64,000 nt of DNA, taken from assembly GCA_027886175.1 (NCBI GenBank), contig JAJNNQ010000006.1:61746001-61810000 (forward strand), written 5' to 3'. Below are positions 44,680 through 55,626 of this stretch, one piece after another (the first letter of the stretch is position 1; the number at the start of each line of letters is the position of its first letter). The stretch comes from Phylloscopus collybita. Lineage: Eukaryota; Chordata; Aves; Passeriformes; Phylloscopidae. The notes under the pieces are model-generated. The model saw only the letters and a program-made list of their open reading frames with translations, had not been told where the DNA came from and searched no databases. A program made the translations under genes and the position numbers.

Positions 44680-45440
44680 GTGGAAGACACAGGTTAAGAA
44701 GATTTCTGACAAATTGTGGGTTTCTGATTATTGGTAACACACTGTTTGTGTCCAATGAGAGAGATGATCTGAAGAGCAGGATGCTCTTTGGGACACGTGG
44801 TTTATTGGTCGTGGTTTATTGGTTGTGGTTTATTGGTCGTGGTTTATTGGTCGTGGGAAGGCAGCCTAACTGGGGAAGAGTCCAAAGGTCTAAAGGGACA
44901 GGGATCCAGGGGAGCAAGAGAGCAAGAGAGTGAGTTACCTGTTACATTCCATTTTAACCCTTTCTAGCGTGAATATTCTAATGAGCATCAACCAATCACC
45001 TCAGGATACAAAACCTACAGAACCTACATAGAGCCTATGAAAACTATCACATTACCATACTACTCTACATACCAAAACCTGTGAAACCCACCTTTTTCCT
45101 GCTACCTGAGAAGGTCCAACCCCTTATTCATCCCTTTGTCTTGGGAGGGGTGTCACTGAATCACTCAGCCCTGTCTTTCAGCTGATCTAATCACCCTCTT
45201 CCTGCCCAGCAGCCTACAGTTCAAATCTCGCTTTCAATTCTATTCCTCTTGTAGGTTTTATGCTCTTAGAATCTTTTACTAATAAATCATCTCTGCAGGG
45301 CCTAGCTACTTCATCCTCTCCAACATCTGATAAATGAGGGACTTCTGAGGAATTGTGGATTTCTAACAGATTATTGATTTCTGACAAATGAAGGATTTCT
45401 GGCAAATGAAGGATTTCCAAACCATCAGGATCTGAGGAAA
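44680..45440 (-). mobile_element. LTR-like block, family unassigned
   Basis: Between similar flanking phrases (GACAAATTGTGGGTTTCTGA at about 44708 and GAGGAATTGTGGATTTCTAA at about 45348) lies a block with LTR-like content on the minus strand: an inverted CCAAT motif (plus-strand CAACCAATCACC near 44989) and, toward its 3' side, four AATAAA motifs in a tandem 14-mer. Termini and a target duplication could not be fixed, so boundaries and class are uncertain. Confidence 0.4.
44796..44852 (-). repeat. 14-bp tandem repeat carrying AATAAA
   Basis: Four units of CGTGGTTTATTGGT. On the minus strand each reads ACCAATAAACCACG and so holds a canonical polyadenylation hexamer. It may be an amplified polyadenylation region of the surrounding LTR-like block. 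Confidence 0.9.
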
Positions 45441-45744
45441 TCCCTGGCGTGAGAAGGAGCCAGCACCAGGAACCTGAGAGCCTGGAGTGGCTGGGAAATA
45501 GAAAGCACAGCACTTCCCTGGAAAAAAAATGATGGGGAATTACAGAGCTGTCAGCAAGACAGGGAGCCCTGGGAAGCAGAAATTCCTATTAAATAAAACT
45601 CCTGCTTTTCCACTTCCTAGAAGATGATCCTGAGCAGCTTTACTGGGCTTGGCAAGGAACAAATTCTTGAAATCCCAGACTTAAAAACGGGAACAGATGT
45701 GGTGGATCCAGGGACATTATGGCACAAGGTGGTGTTTTTTGGTC

Positions 45745-45975
45745 ATGGAATCATGGAATAGTTGGGGGTGGAAGGGATTTTAAGGATCATCCTATTCCCA
45801 TGGGCCAGGACACCTCCCACTGTCCCAGGCTGCTCCCAGCCCCAGTGTCCAACCTGGCCTTGGGCACTGCCAGGGATCCAGGGGCAGCCACAGCTGCTCT
45901 GGGAATTCCATCCCAGCCCCTCAGCACCTTCCCAGGGAGGAAATTTCTTCCCAGCATTCAATGTAGAAGAGGAAT
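45745..45975 (-). mobile_element. CR1 3' fragment
   Basis: Antisense CR1 starting GGAATCATGGAATAGTTGGG, with CACTGTCCCAGGCTGCTCCC, and ending in a variant module (GGGAATTCCATCCCAGCCCC, CCAGGGAGGAAATTTCTTCC) also seen in the copy at 18510. Confidence 0.9.
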
Positions 45976-46138
45976 GATGATGCGGTGAGAGAACGAGGCC
46001 TTGTGAGGCACAAAAAATGCCAGAAATGATAGAGAATTCCAGGGAAAGGCACCAAGCAGACACAGAATCCTGGGCAGGAATATTGTGGGGGAATTTTAGA
46101 TTTTCACACCACCTTTCCCTTTATTTCTCTCACACAGA

Positions 46139-46290
46139 GGAAAAAAAAACCCACAAAAAAAACACACACACACAAAAAAAAACAAACAAAAAAAACAACA
46201 ACAAAAAAAACCCAAAAAAAAAAAAACAACAACAACAAAAAAAACAACAACACAAACCCAAAACCAAAAAAAAAAAAAAAAAAAAAAAAC
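46139..46290. repeat. A-rich (CAA/CA)n low-complexity tract
   Basis: Runs of A broken by single or double C (AAAACAACAACAAAAA, CACACACACACAAAA), about 150 bp with almost no G or T. Confidence 0.95.
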
Positions 46291-47077
46291 CACAAACACC
46301 GAAAACCAGAACAATTTTATCCAGCCTCCTTCAATTAACAAATCCCTACAGCAAATCCCAGATCCCAGTGGTCCCAGAAAATATCTTAATTCCATTCCTT
46401 ACCTAATCCCATTTTTTTTTCTCAGGCAGTGAAACCAACAACAGGATGTCTCAAAGCATCCAAGTTTTCTCCCTGGGCACACCAGATGGGAAAGGGGCAG
46501 GGAGAGGTTCTTCCAAAAGGAAGTTGGGAGCAGGAGCCTGATTCCCGTGTCCAGGATCGTGCTGAGCAGCAGGTTTTCACTCTGGATCCCAGAGCCAGCC
46601 CAGGAGCCAGCCTAAAATTAGTCTGAACTAATGTGTTCCAGTAGAAACTAAGCCAGGGATATATTTCAGGACACATTTGGAATTCCAAGCTGTATTTGCT
46701 AAAGACACATGCTTTAATTCATTTGAATTTAATTGATTTTTCAGTCTTTCACTGAATTTTCCAATCCTCTCCATGAATTCGTTTCCAGTTTTCCACAAGA
46801 AAAATAAAAGATAATCCCAAAAAATTCAGGCAGGCAGATGGCAACGAGCTTCCCAACAAACAGTTTGTGTAAACTTGGGCTGCCAGGCAGAGTCAAGACT
46901 TTTTAGGTCTGTTTTCCCCATGGAAGACAAGAAAATGGAGTTAAAGCCTGATATTTTGACCAAGGAAATTCAAAGACCTCACTGAAAAAGCCGCTTTGGC
47001 TTTCAAATTCCAGGAATGAGGAGCCTTCCATTAAAATGCACCTTTTATATTGTTGGATTATTCTTATTCCGCTCACC
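46291..47077. other. No recognised feature
   Basis: Nothing recognised. Confidence 0.4.
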
Positions 47078-47450
47078 TGGAGAGGAGAAGCTCCAGGGAG
47101 AGCTCAGAGCCCCTGGCAGGGCCTGAAGGGGCTCCAGGAGAGCTGCAGAGGGACTGGGGACAAGGGACAGAGGGACAGCACCCAGGGAATGGCTTCCCAG
47201 TGCCCAGGGCAGGGCTGGCTGGGATCTTGGGAATCAGGAATTGTTCCCTGGCAGGGTGGGCAGGCCCTGGCACAGGGTGCCCAGAGCAGCTGTGGCTGCC
47301 CCTGGATCCCTGGCAGTGCCCAAGGCCAGGCTGGACACTGGGGCTGGGAGCAGCCTGGGACAGTGGGAGGTGTCCCTGCCAGGGCAGGGGTGGCACTGGG
47401 TGGGATTTGAGGTCCCTCCCAACCCAAACCAGTCTGGGATTCTGGGATTC
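47078..47450 (+). mobile_element. CR1 fragment, locus 2 of the dispersed duplication
   Basis: Sense CR1 from CCTGGAGAGGAGAAGCTCCA to GGGATTCTGGGATTCC. It extends further upstream than its 2-kb counterpart and shows the uninterrupted version (GAGGGACAGCACCCAGGG) of the family C insertion site. Confidence 0.93.
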
Positions 47451-47638
47451 CAACCAAAGTCTGAGCCTGCAGATGAGCAGAGGATGGTGCTGGAAAGGTC
47501 ACACATTCCCCTGACCTCTCCTTTCCCCTGGGATGCTCATGGAATCCATGGCTCTGCAGCTGCAGCTGTGCCTGATGGATCACCTGAGAACCAATGAACT
47601 GGGAAAAAAAAATCTCTTCGCAGCTGAATGAGAGAAAT
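47451..47638. repeat. Spacer shared with 2106-2290
   Basis: Same non-CR1 sequence as the 2-kb locus (AACCAAAGTCTGAGCCTGC ... GAATGAGAGAAATGGAAT), with very few differences. Confidence 0.85.
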
Positions 47639-47865
47639 GGAATCGTGGATGGGTTGGGTTGGGAGAGATTTTTGGGGTCATCCAGTTCCCCCCACTCCCA
47701 TGGACAGGGACACCTCCCCCTGTCCCAGGCTGCTCCCAGCCCCAGTGTCCAGCCTGGCCTTGGGCACTGCCAGGGATCCAGGGGCAGCCACAGCTGCTCT
47801 GGGCACCCTGTGCCAGGGCCTGCCCACCCTGCCAGGGAGGAAATTTTTCCCAGAATATTTGATAA
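47639..47865 (-). mobile_element. CR1 3' fragment facing the previous CR1
   Basis: Antisense CR1 with GATGGGTTGGGTTGGGAGAG, CCTGTCCCAGGCTGCTCCC and GCCAGGGAGGAAATTTTTCC. Its first 60 bp match the truncated stub at 2291. Confidence 0.92.
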
Positions 47866-49799
47866 TTCACCATTAACCAGGCTTTCCATGCTGGAGGTCA
47901 CATCCCACCCCTGGAAACTGGGTTAAACTGGGAGTGCTTTTAGCACAAACCACGACCTGCCAAAGGGGAAACAATCACTGGAACTGGTCTCTATAAACAG
48001 CTGATAATTCAGTGTTCAAGGCTGATTCCCCTCCCACAGAATTCCATGGCAAATCTCTCCCTGTTTGCAGAAATTGAGAGGAAACCTGGATAACTCAGGG
48101 AGGTTTCTGCTCATAATTCTGTTCATAATACTGTGTTCAGTGTGCACTGAGGGAAGTGGACTCAGCAAACAAAACTGTGGAAAGGAAAACCACATTCAGG
48201 ATTGGAGTGAATTTTTGTTTGCCCTCATTTTCACATGGAAAGGCCAGAGAATTCCCAGAGGGTTTCCACCTACTTTCCAGTGCTGGTTGTCCCACTGTCC
48301 TATCCCTGCCAGCAGCCCAAGGATGGGAGATCTCCTCAAATCTCTGGAGACCCAACCCCAGTGTGGATATTTGGGCTGCTGCTCCTCTGGGAAAGCCAAG
48401 CTTTTCCAAGAGCTGCAGAAATCCAGGTGGATGCTTCCCTGCTCCTCCTCCCTCCCACCACAGGATCCAGCTGCTCTGTCCAGGGCTCGTGGTGTTGGGA
48501 GCAAACATTTCCCTCTCCTTTTGGATCATGAAACAGCCAAGAAGGGAATGAAAGCAGCTCCAAAGCCCTTCATTGTCACACACTCACACACTCACACCTC
48601 CAAGTGCAAACTCGGCCAGAAGCACATCCCGAATTCCAGCAACCACAGGAACTGAGAGAATGGGATTTGGGGCAGCCAAACCCTCCTTTGTCTCTGCTCC
48701 AGCTGCTCTTCAGCCTCTCCAGATGTAGCAGTCACAAATGGATGGGCTGAGGCTGGGAACAGGAGAAGATGGGACAGAGGGAGACTCGTTCACCTTCAAA
48801 TCCATCTCAGAACACGAAAGCCTTTTCCAACATCACCTGAATTTTCAGGTTTTCTTACATTTAAACGTTTGTCTTGGGCAGGAACTTCTCCCTGCCCTGT
48901 CCCACAGAGCAGCTCTGTCATTCTGTGGGCAGCCTTGGGAAGTGCCGGGTTCCAGCATCTGGAGCCATGGACCAAACCCACCTCTGGCTCAGATTCCTCC
49001 CAAATTTCTGCCTCTGCATGAACTCAGTGAATCTTCAGTGATGCCCCATTAGCCAGGCACGAATTCTTTGCCATTTAACAAACTCTGACTGCAGCTGCAA
49101 CAGGAGAGAAGTTCCCTGGTTTTCATTTCCAAGAAGGCTCCTTTGTCCATCTCTAGTTGTGAAATAGGGGCTTAAGTAGACTTTACACCAAGTAGTTGCC
49201 ACAGAGGCATGAATAAACATGAGGAGCTCCCTCTCCTTTGTGTTTGCACAAGAAAATGATGGTTTTCTGTTTGCTTGCAGCAAATCCCAAGGATTCTGCT
49301 GTAAATAGACAGGGCAGGAGTGAAGTGCTCAGGGAAGATGGAACAAATCCATTGTTTGCAGTGGAGTTCCAAACCAGACCCAGCAATTAATTTGCTTTGA
49401 TAGACCCATGGTTTTCGTTAGAGTTCCTCATATTTAATTATGTCCTAATCCACCTCCAAGAAAGCAGAGGGAGCTCAGCAGAGAACCATTACCTACAAAC
49501 AGGAGTGGGAGCCAAGCATTTGAAATCCAGTTATTGATACAAAACAGAAGGCAGACTTCCAGCTCAAGCAGCCCCTCGGGTTTAATCTGAAGATCTATCA
49601 GGAAAAATCTCTTCTCTTTCCCACTGGAGGCTTTCATCTCTTCCCAGGAGGGAGCAATCATCTTCCCAACCCCTCCCTCGTGGTCCTAATTGTCCAAAGG
49701 GAGTCTTTGTGTTTGTGCACTTAATGAATTTACTGAGGGCAGATCGTATCTGCCACGGGACAACTCCTGAGCTGCAGCAGGGTGTGATTCCCAACCGTG
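47866..49799. other. No recognised feature
   Basis: A 196-codon frame at 48065-48655 has a hydrophobic N-terminal stretch (residues about 13-28) but no recognised domain, and is overlapped by open frames on the other strand. A CACACTCACACACTCACAC run lies at about 48581-48599. Confidence 0.4.
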
Positions 49800-49927
49800 T
49801 GTCCTGGAAAAATCCCCTCCCATGGAGCCAGAATCCCAGAGAAACTGCTGCCTGGTTCTCCTGAAAGCTCAGTTTGTCACCAGCTCACAGACACCCCCAA
49901 AGTTAAAAAGTTTCCTCCAGACAAAGC
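49800..49927. repeat. Local duplication, copy 1
   Basis: CATGGAGCCAGAATCCCAG through AAGCTGTTGCTCCTC. It recurs 391 bp downstream with moderate divergence; a sense CR1 lies between the copies. Confidence 0.8.
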
Positions 49928-49989
49928 TGTTGCTCCTCAGAGTTGTCCCAGCCAGGGCTAAGGAATTGGCACAATTTCAGGGAAGGAGA

Positions 49990-50186
49990 AAAACCTTTCC
50001 CTGCAGGTGGGAGCTCTCCAGTTGTGTAGAGAGTTGGGGGTTGAAGCTGGAGGTGTCCAAGGCCAGGTTGGACATTGGGGCTTGGAGCAGCCTGGGACAG
50101 TGGGAGGTGTCCCTGCCCATGGCAGAGGTGGCTCTGGATGGGGTTAAGGTCCCTCCCAACCCAACCCATTCCATAATTCTGTGACA
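49990..50186 (+). mobile_element. CR1 3' fragment
   Basis: Sense CR1 with CCTTTCCCTGCAGGTGGG, GTGTCCAAGGCCAGGTTGG and AAGGTCCCTCCCAACCC, ending CATTCCATAATTCTGTGAC. Confidence 0.88.
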
Positions 50187-50189
50187 CTG

Positions 50190-50323
50190 TCCTGGGCAGA
50201 GCACCTCCCATGGAGCCAGAATCCAGGAGAAATTGCTGCTCAGTTCTCCTGAACCGAGTTTGACACCAGCTCAGAGACACCACCAAGGTTAAAAGGTTTC
50301 CTCCAGGCAAAGTTGTTGCTCCT
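50190..50323. repeat. Local duplication, copy 2
   Basis: CATGGAGCCAGAATCCAGG through AAAGTTGTTGCTCCTT, matching 49800-49927. It ends just before LTR B copy 1. Confidence 0.8.
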
Positions 50324-50338
50324 TGCCTGGGACTCAGA

Positions 50339-50651
50339 TGTAGTCATGGTTGGTGCTGTGATGTTTTGATTTCTCTGAAACTCTTTCCCAGGCACTGTTC
50401 TGCCAACAAGTGACGCGTTTTTCTTAACTGTATCTTATATTTTGTATTCTTCTCCTTAGGAGGGATTTCTTCTTGCTGTCCCTCTGACTTGACCAATGCA
50501 GTTGAAGAAGTTTGTCTTTCTTCCACCCCTTGGGTGGGTTCTTTGTAAAATAGTATAAAGGGAAAAGATTCCCAAGTAATAAAGATTAATTAGAGTCATT
50601 TCAGCCTTCTGACCTCAAAGTCCATGCCATTGTTGATCTTAAACAGCGCCA
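50339..50651 (+). mobile_element. Solo LTR, family B copy 1
   Basis: A 313-bp LTR from TGTAGTC to CAGCGCCA, flanked by 6-bp duplications CTCAGA (50333-50338) and CTCGGA (50652-50657), five of six matching. TATAAA lies at 50554-50559 and AATAAA at 50578-50583. Such close spacing puts the polyadenylation signal at or just upstream of the expected cap site, with a very short R, as in alpharetrovirus-type LTRs. A 6-bp duplication fits a class II (ERVK-like) integrase. The sense strand is plus. Confidence 0.9.
50554..50583 (+). promoter_or_regulatory. LTR B1 TATA box and polyadenylation signal
   Basis: TATAAA and AATAAA separated by 18 bases. The arrangement is conserved in position in copies 2 and 3, which supports real LTR control elements; present activity is unknown. 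Confidence 0.75.
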
Positions 50652-50675
50652 CTCGGAGTTTTCTAAATCAGGACT

Positions 50676-50922
50676 GGGAGGATCCTTAGGGAATGGACAC
50701 CTTTTCAGGGAAGAAGATTTCTCCTTGGCAGATGGGATTTTTCCAGCATTGTAGAGGGTGTGGTGGTGGGGTAGGAGAAGCTGGAGGTGCCCAAGCCCAG
50801 CTTGGACAGGGCTTGGAGCAGCCTGGGAGAGTGGAAGGTGTCCCTGCTCGTGGCAGGGGTGGAATGGGATGATCCTTAAGGTCCTTCCAAACCATTCCAT
50901 GGTTCTGTGACACTGCAGCTTT
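50676..50922 (+). mobile_element. CR1 3' fragment
   Basis: Sense CR1 with CAGGGAAGAAGATTTCTCC, GCTTGGACAGGGCTTGGAGC and TAAGGTCCTTCCAAACC, ending CATGGTTCTGTGAC. It begins 19 bp after the right duplication of LTR B1. Confidence 0.87.
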
Positions 50923-52618
50923 GCACTGGGCCAGCAAGGAGATGTCACCACAACTACCCAGTTTCAAGCTCCAAGCCCAACTGTTGACTTAGATGCCCTG
51001 GAAAAACTGGGTTTCTCTCAGGAATTCCAGTTTTCCATGGTGAGGGTAAGAATCTGCCCTCTGTAATCAGTCCAGTTCCAATCCCCAGAGACAGATCCTG
51101 GAAGGAATAGTTGGTGTTCTGCAGCATTCCCTCGGGAATTCTTGTCCAGGATGGTTTGGTGGAAGGACACACATTTAAAAGCCTCGTGGCCAATCCCAAA
51201 TTTGCTTTTACAGGCATGAAACCATTTTCCGTGGGAATGGCAAATGTGAGTGATGACTTCTCCTAAAGGAGCCTATTTTTTGGAGCAGCTCAGGGGTTCC
51301 CATTCCTAAGCCACATCCACCCAGGCTAGAATACACCTGGGAATGCTGGGCTGTTACAGCAGTGAACAGCAGCTGTAATTTTGGTGTGGGTACCAAGATT
51401 TTCAAATCCCACTGCTTCAATATCCATGGAAATTAATCCAACGGCAACAACTCTCCCAGAAGGTTCCAAGGCTTTCCAAGCAGCTTCCTTAAACTCCACC
51501 CATCCCAAAAAATCTGTCTCTTTACAGAGGCTTCTCTTTGCCTGCAGAAGCCACAGCCCTAAATCCTCCCCTCCTGTTTGGCACTTCCACTCATCCACCT
51601 GGAGACAATAATGGAGCATCCCTGTCCCATTTTCATCCAGTGGCTCTTTAGTTATTGAATTCCTGCAGGGTCTGGATTGGAATTGAGTTAAGGATCTCCA
51701 CTTAAGGCTCAGGTATATAATATTGCTGTTATCTAACCCTGAGCACCCAAATATCCTTAAGATCCAGCCCATGCCACCCCAAAACTCTCAGAATTCCCCC
51801 CCAGCTGTTTTTCCCACACCTTTGGAGATGATTATGAGGGACCAAGGTCTTTTGAGGTGAAATGCTTTGAACTGGAACGAAAATATTTTAGCACCTGATA
51901 AATATCTGGACTTTCCCTCTGATCAGAAAATACCCCCAGGGATTTCAGCCTGTTCTCCAACCCTTTTGAGGGAATGAGTCACGATTTTGGATTGCTTCCA
52001 CTTTGCAGGAAGGGTAAGGACACAGCTGCTGAATGTTTGCAGGGAGGTTTGGGAGACTTCATTTTCTGAGCTGAGGTGAAGTCGTGGTCAGCCCCAAACT
52101 GATAAAATAAATCCACCCCGGTGGAGCCTGAGGGACATCCAGCTCCTGGCAATCAGATTCCAAGGGAAGGGCTGGAGCTGCTCGGATCTGCTGGTAGCCC
52201 AGACGAAGGAAAGAGAGGCGTCGAAGAGCAGGGGAAGGCCAAAATCCCCCATCCACAGCCACACACACATTTGGAATGTCCCTCAGCAGGGAGGCTCCCA
52301 AAATCATTGTTGGGAGAACAAAGGCGAGTTTGGGATGACAGACATTTCAAACAACAGAAAAGCTGGAGGAGAGCAATAAGAAAAACAATTGGAATGGGAA
52401 AGGATTAAGTGGTCAACAGAAAACAACAAAAGGAAAATTAACATCTTTTCAAAACTCACAAAGCCGGGCTCAAATGCAGGGAGAGAACAGTAAAAAACCC
52501 CAAATTATGCACAGTTTAACAGCAAAGCTCACAAAGAAATGAAGTGACTCCTGCAGAGAAAGGGTGTGGGGAGATCTCATAAACTGACCACATTCCAAAG
52601 AGGAATAAAAAAGCAATT

Positions 52619-52619
<1 letters not shown>
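50923..52619. other. No recognised feature
   Basis: No repeat family or exon was recognised over about 1.7 kb, one of the longer quiet stretches. Confidence 0.4.

Positions 52620-52663
<44 letters not shown>
52620..52663. repeat. (CA)n dinucleotide array
   Basis: About 22 uninterrupted CA units. Confidence 0.97.
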
Positions 52664-52665
<2 letters not shown>

Positions 52666-53197
52666 GCTGGGAGGCACCCAGCCCCACTTGGTGCCCTGAG
52701 TTTGGAAGGCCAAATTCTGAAATGCATCTCAAATCCCAAGGGTTCTGCAAAGGGAGAAGCTGGAAAATAAACCAACATCCACCAAGTCCAGCTGGGACTG
52801 GGAGGAGCTGCCAAGGGGTGACACTGCACGATGGGATTTTCTGGATCTGTCACCTCAGCAAACTTCAACAATTTGGGATGAAATTTGGTGTGACAGGCGC
52901 TGAACTCAGGTAAAATTCTGTTTCTTGTTTGTTCTGAAAGGTTCAGCTGATTTCATTTTGCTGTTTCCCAGGAGGAGAGTTGGAGTTGATAAATTATCTG
53001 GAAGGAATTTCCCTCTGGAGAGCTTTGCTATGCCCAGGATCTTAAAATTTACCGGAAGCTAAAGCTAAAAGAAATTTGGTTTCTCTGTGTCCTGGTTTTA
53101 TCTTCTGCCATCAAAATCCAAGTGAATTTCATTATAAATCTTAGGGAGAACACACATCCTTAGGAGAGACCTCCTCCATTCCAGCAGTGAAATGTTC
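52664..53197. other. No recognised feature
   Basis: Nothing recognised. Confidence 0.4.
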
Positions 53198-53525
53198 ACG
53201 GAATCCCAGGATCCCTGGGACTGGAAAAGATTTCCAATGTCACTGAGTCCCAGCTGTGCCCCGTGCCCACCTTGTCCCCAGCCCAGAGCACTGAGTGCCA
53301 CCTCCAGGGGACACCTCCAGGGCTGGGCACTGCAAAGCTCCCTGGGCAGCCCCTGCCAAGGCCTGAGCACCCTTTCCATGGGGAAATTCCTGCTGCTGGC
53401 CCAGCTGAGCCTCCCCTGGCCCAGCCTGAGGCCGTTCCCTCTCCTCCTGTCCCTGTGCCCTGGGAGCAGAGCCTGATCCCCACCTGGCTCCACCTTGCCA
53501 CACAATCCCTTTCCTATTATTTTCC
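53198..53525 (-). mobile_element. CR1 3' fragment, young pair member 1
   Basis: Antisense CR1 starting CGGAATCCCAGGATCCCTGG. From about 53236 to 53482 it is identical or nearly so to 57471-57717. It then continues CCCCACCTGGCTCCACCTTG, which the other copy lacks. Confidence 0.9.
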
Positions 53526-54390
53526 AAACAACCCAGGAATCTGCACGGGGAATTGCTGCCTTCAAACCTGAAGCCTCATTTCCTTCTCTCCTATCAACAG
53601 ATAAGAGCTTTTAATGACACAGCCCTGGCAGGTTTTTTCCTCCAGCCCATGCTCCCTCCACACGTGGCTCCGGCCACACTCTCCCAACAACTTTTCCATG
53701 GTTTGTTTTCCCACAACCATCCGGTGTTAGCAAACATTATTTACAGCACACCATTCCCACTGCCTCCAAAGAAAGTCCTTATCTCCCACAGTAAACTTCC
53801 TTTATATCCTTGTACACACACTTGTTCACTTCCTTACTGATTCCTCTTTGGGTGCCATTCCAAGCCTTTTCCAAGGCCCTCAGTTTCTCCAGGAGCCCAG
53901 AAATGCAGCCAGAGGTTTCAATGGAGTTTGGAATAACCAGGCCCAGCTTTGCTTGGGAGTGTTTGCTTCTACTGCCCTACACATTTGTCTGTATTTGAAT
54001 AAACACCTTTGAAAAAGCTGCTTCTCTGGCCTTGCACAACTCCAATGCCTTTATTTTCACAACTCTCATTCCCTTTATTTTCACAACATTTCCCTCAGGG
54101 CAGGGCAGACAATGTTGTTCCCTGGTTAGGAAATTGGAGCGATGAAAGTGTCTGGGCAGAGCTGGAGAGGGGCAGAAATTGCTCTCCCTGGCACTTTGTT
54201 GGCAGCAGCTCCTCCTGGGCCCCACAGGAGGCCCTGGCCTGCAAATCCTTTGGGAAAAGCTGAGTGCTGGTGCTGAACCTGGACTGAGGCAACCCCTGGG
54301 ATCAGTCCAGGCTGGGATGAGCAGATGGAGCAGCCCTGGGAGAGCTGAACCTGCCCCAGCTCAGAGCCCCCTGTGCCCAGTGTGGGGATC
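53526..54390. other. Mostly unannotated
   Basis: A short local repeat (CTTTATTTTCACAACTCTCA and CTTTATTTTCACAACATTTC) lies at about 54049-54092. The last six bases are the left duplication of LTR B2. Confidence 0.4.
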
Positions 54391-54701
54391 TGTAGCCCTG
54401 GTTTGTGCTGTGATGTTTTGGTTTCTCTGAAACTCTTTTCCCAGACACTGTTCTGCCAACAAGAGACACGTTTTCCTCACTGTAACCTTTGTTTACATTC
54501 CTTTCCCTAGGAGGGACCTTTTCCTGATGTATCTCTAACTTGACCAATGTAGTTGAAGAAGTTTGTCTTTCTTCCACCCCTTGGGTGGCTCTTTGTAAAA
54601 CAGTATAAAGGGAAGAAATTCTCAGGTAATAAAGATTGATTGGAGTAATTTCAGCCTTCTGACCTCGGAGTCCGTGTTGTTGTTAATCTTAAACAGCATC
54701 A
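54391..54701 (+). mobile_element. Solo LTR, family B copy 2
   Basis: A 311-bp LTR from TGTAGCC to CAGCATCA with flanks GGGATC (54385-54390) and AGGATC (54702-54707), five of six matching. It keeps TATAAA at 54604-54609 and AATAAA at 54628-54633, the same spacing as copy 1, plus the conserved GAAGAAGTTTGTCTTTCTTC block. Closely related to copy 1 along its whole length. Confidence 0.9.
54604..54633 (+). promoter_or_regulatory. LTR B2 TATA box and polyadenylation signal
   Basis: TATAAA and AATAAA, again 18 bases apart. Confidence 0.75.
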
Positions 54702-54744
54702 AGGATCAGGAATGGGATTGGGATTGTGTCCCTGTGCCCCCTCA

Positions 54745-55205
54745 GGTGAGAGCCCCACCTGCAGAGCTGCCCCAGCCCTGGGGCCCAGCCCAGGGAGAGA
54801 GCCCAGAGGAGGCAGCAGGATGAGCAGAGGGATGGAGCAGCTCTGCTGGGAGGAAAGGCTGGCACAGCTGGGATTGTTCAGCCTGGAGAGGAGAAGCTTT
54901 GGGCTGAGCTCAGGGTGGCCTTGCAGGGCCTGAAGGAGCCCCAGGAAAGATGGAGAGAGACAATTGCCAAGGGCTGGGGGGACAGGAGCCAGGGAATGGC
55001 TTCAAACTGAAAAATTACAGGTTTAGATCAGATATTAGGAAAAAATTCCTCCCTGGGAGGGTGGGCAGGCCCTGGCCAGCTGTGGCTGCCCCTGGATCCC
55101 TGGCAGTGCCAAAGGAAACCTGGGATGGTGAGTGGCATCCCCAGAGGTGGCAGAGGGTTGGATTGGATGCCCTTTACAGAACTTTCCATCCCAAACCATT
55201 CCATC
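54745..55205 (+). mobile_element. CR1 fragment, about 460 bp
   Basis: Sense CR1 reaching upstream of the 3' module (GGCAGCAGGATGAGCAGAGG, GTTCAGCCTGGAGAGGAGAAG, TTCAAACTGAAAAATTACAG) and ending CCAAACCATTCCATCACTCC. It has an internal deletion relative to neighbours (GGCCCTGGCCAGCTGTGGC). The upstream half matches the antisense copy at 40549. Confidence 0.92.
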
Positions 55206-55626
55206 ACTCCACCCTGTGATTCTCCCAAGCTGACATTTCCCCACCATTGAAATTCTCCTGGGATTTGCTCAGGGCCAGCAGGGAATCTGTGCACAGCTCA
55301 CCTGGACGCCAGCATAGCTTTTTCCTATCTGAGCCAACAATCCTGGAGCACAAAGGGAAAAGAACAAGATCCCTGTGCCATCCAAGTGGCACTGGAATGA
55401 GGTCTGAGCTGCACCAAACTTTGTGGCCAAATGCAGGAAAAAATTGAGATTTCCACTTGAAGTGCAACCCATGAAGTTCCCATGGTGTGACATTGTCACA
55501 GACTGGCCAGAAACGGATTGAATTCCAAGTTTGAACCTCATGAGTGATTTTTTTAAAGGCCTCCCATCCTGATACTTGGCCTTCCAGCTGCAGCATGACT
55601 GTACACAAGTGTGTGGGATGAGAGGG
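55206..55626. other. No recognised feature
   Basis: Nothing recognised. It ends in GAGGG, the duplication of the next LTR. Confidence 0.4.

Noticed and set aside
48065..48655. A 196-codon frame with a hydrophobic N-terminus resembling a signal peptide
   Set aside because: No domain, no splice context, and overlapping open frames of similar length on the opposite strand. The cysteine pattern matches no family I recognise.
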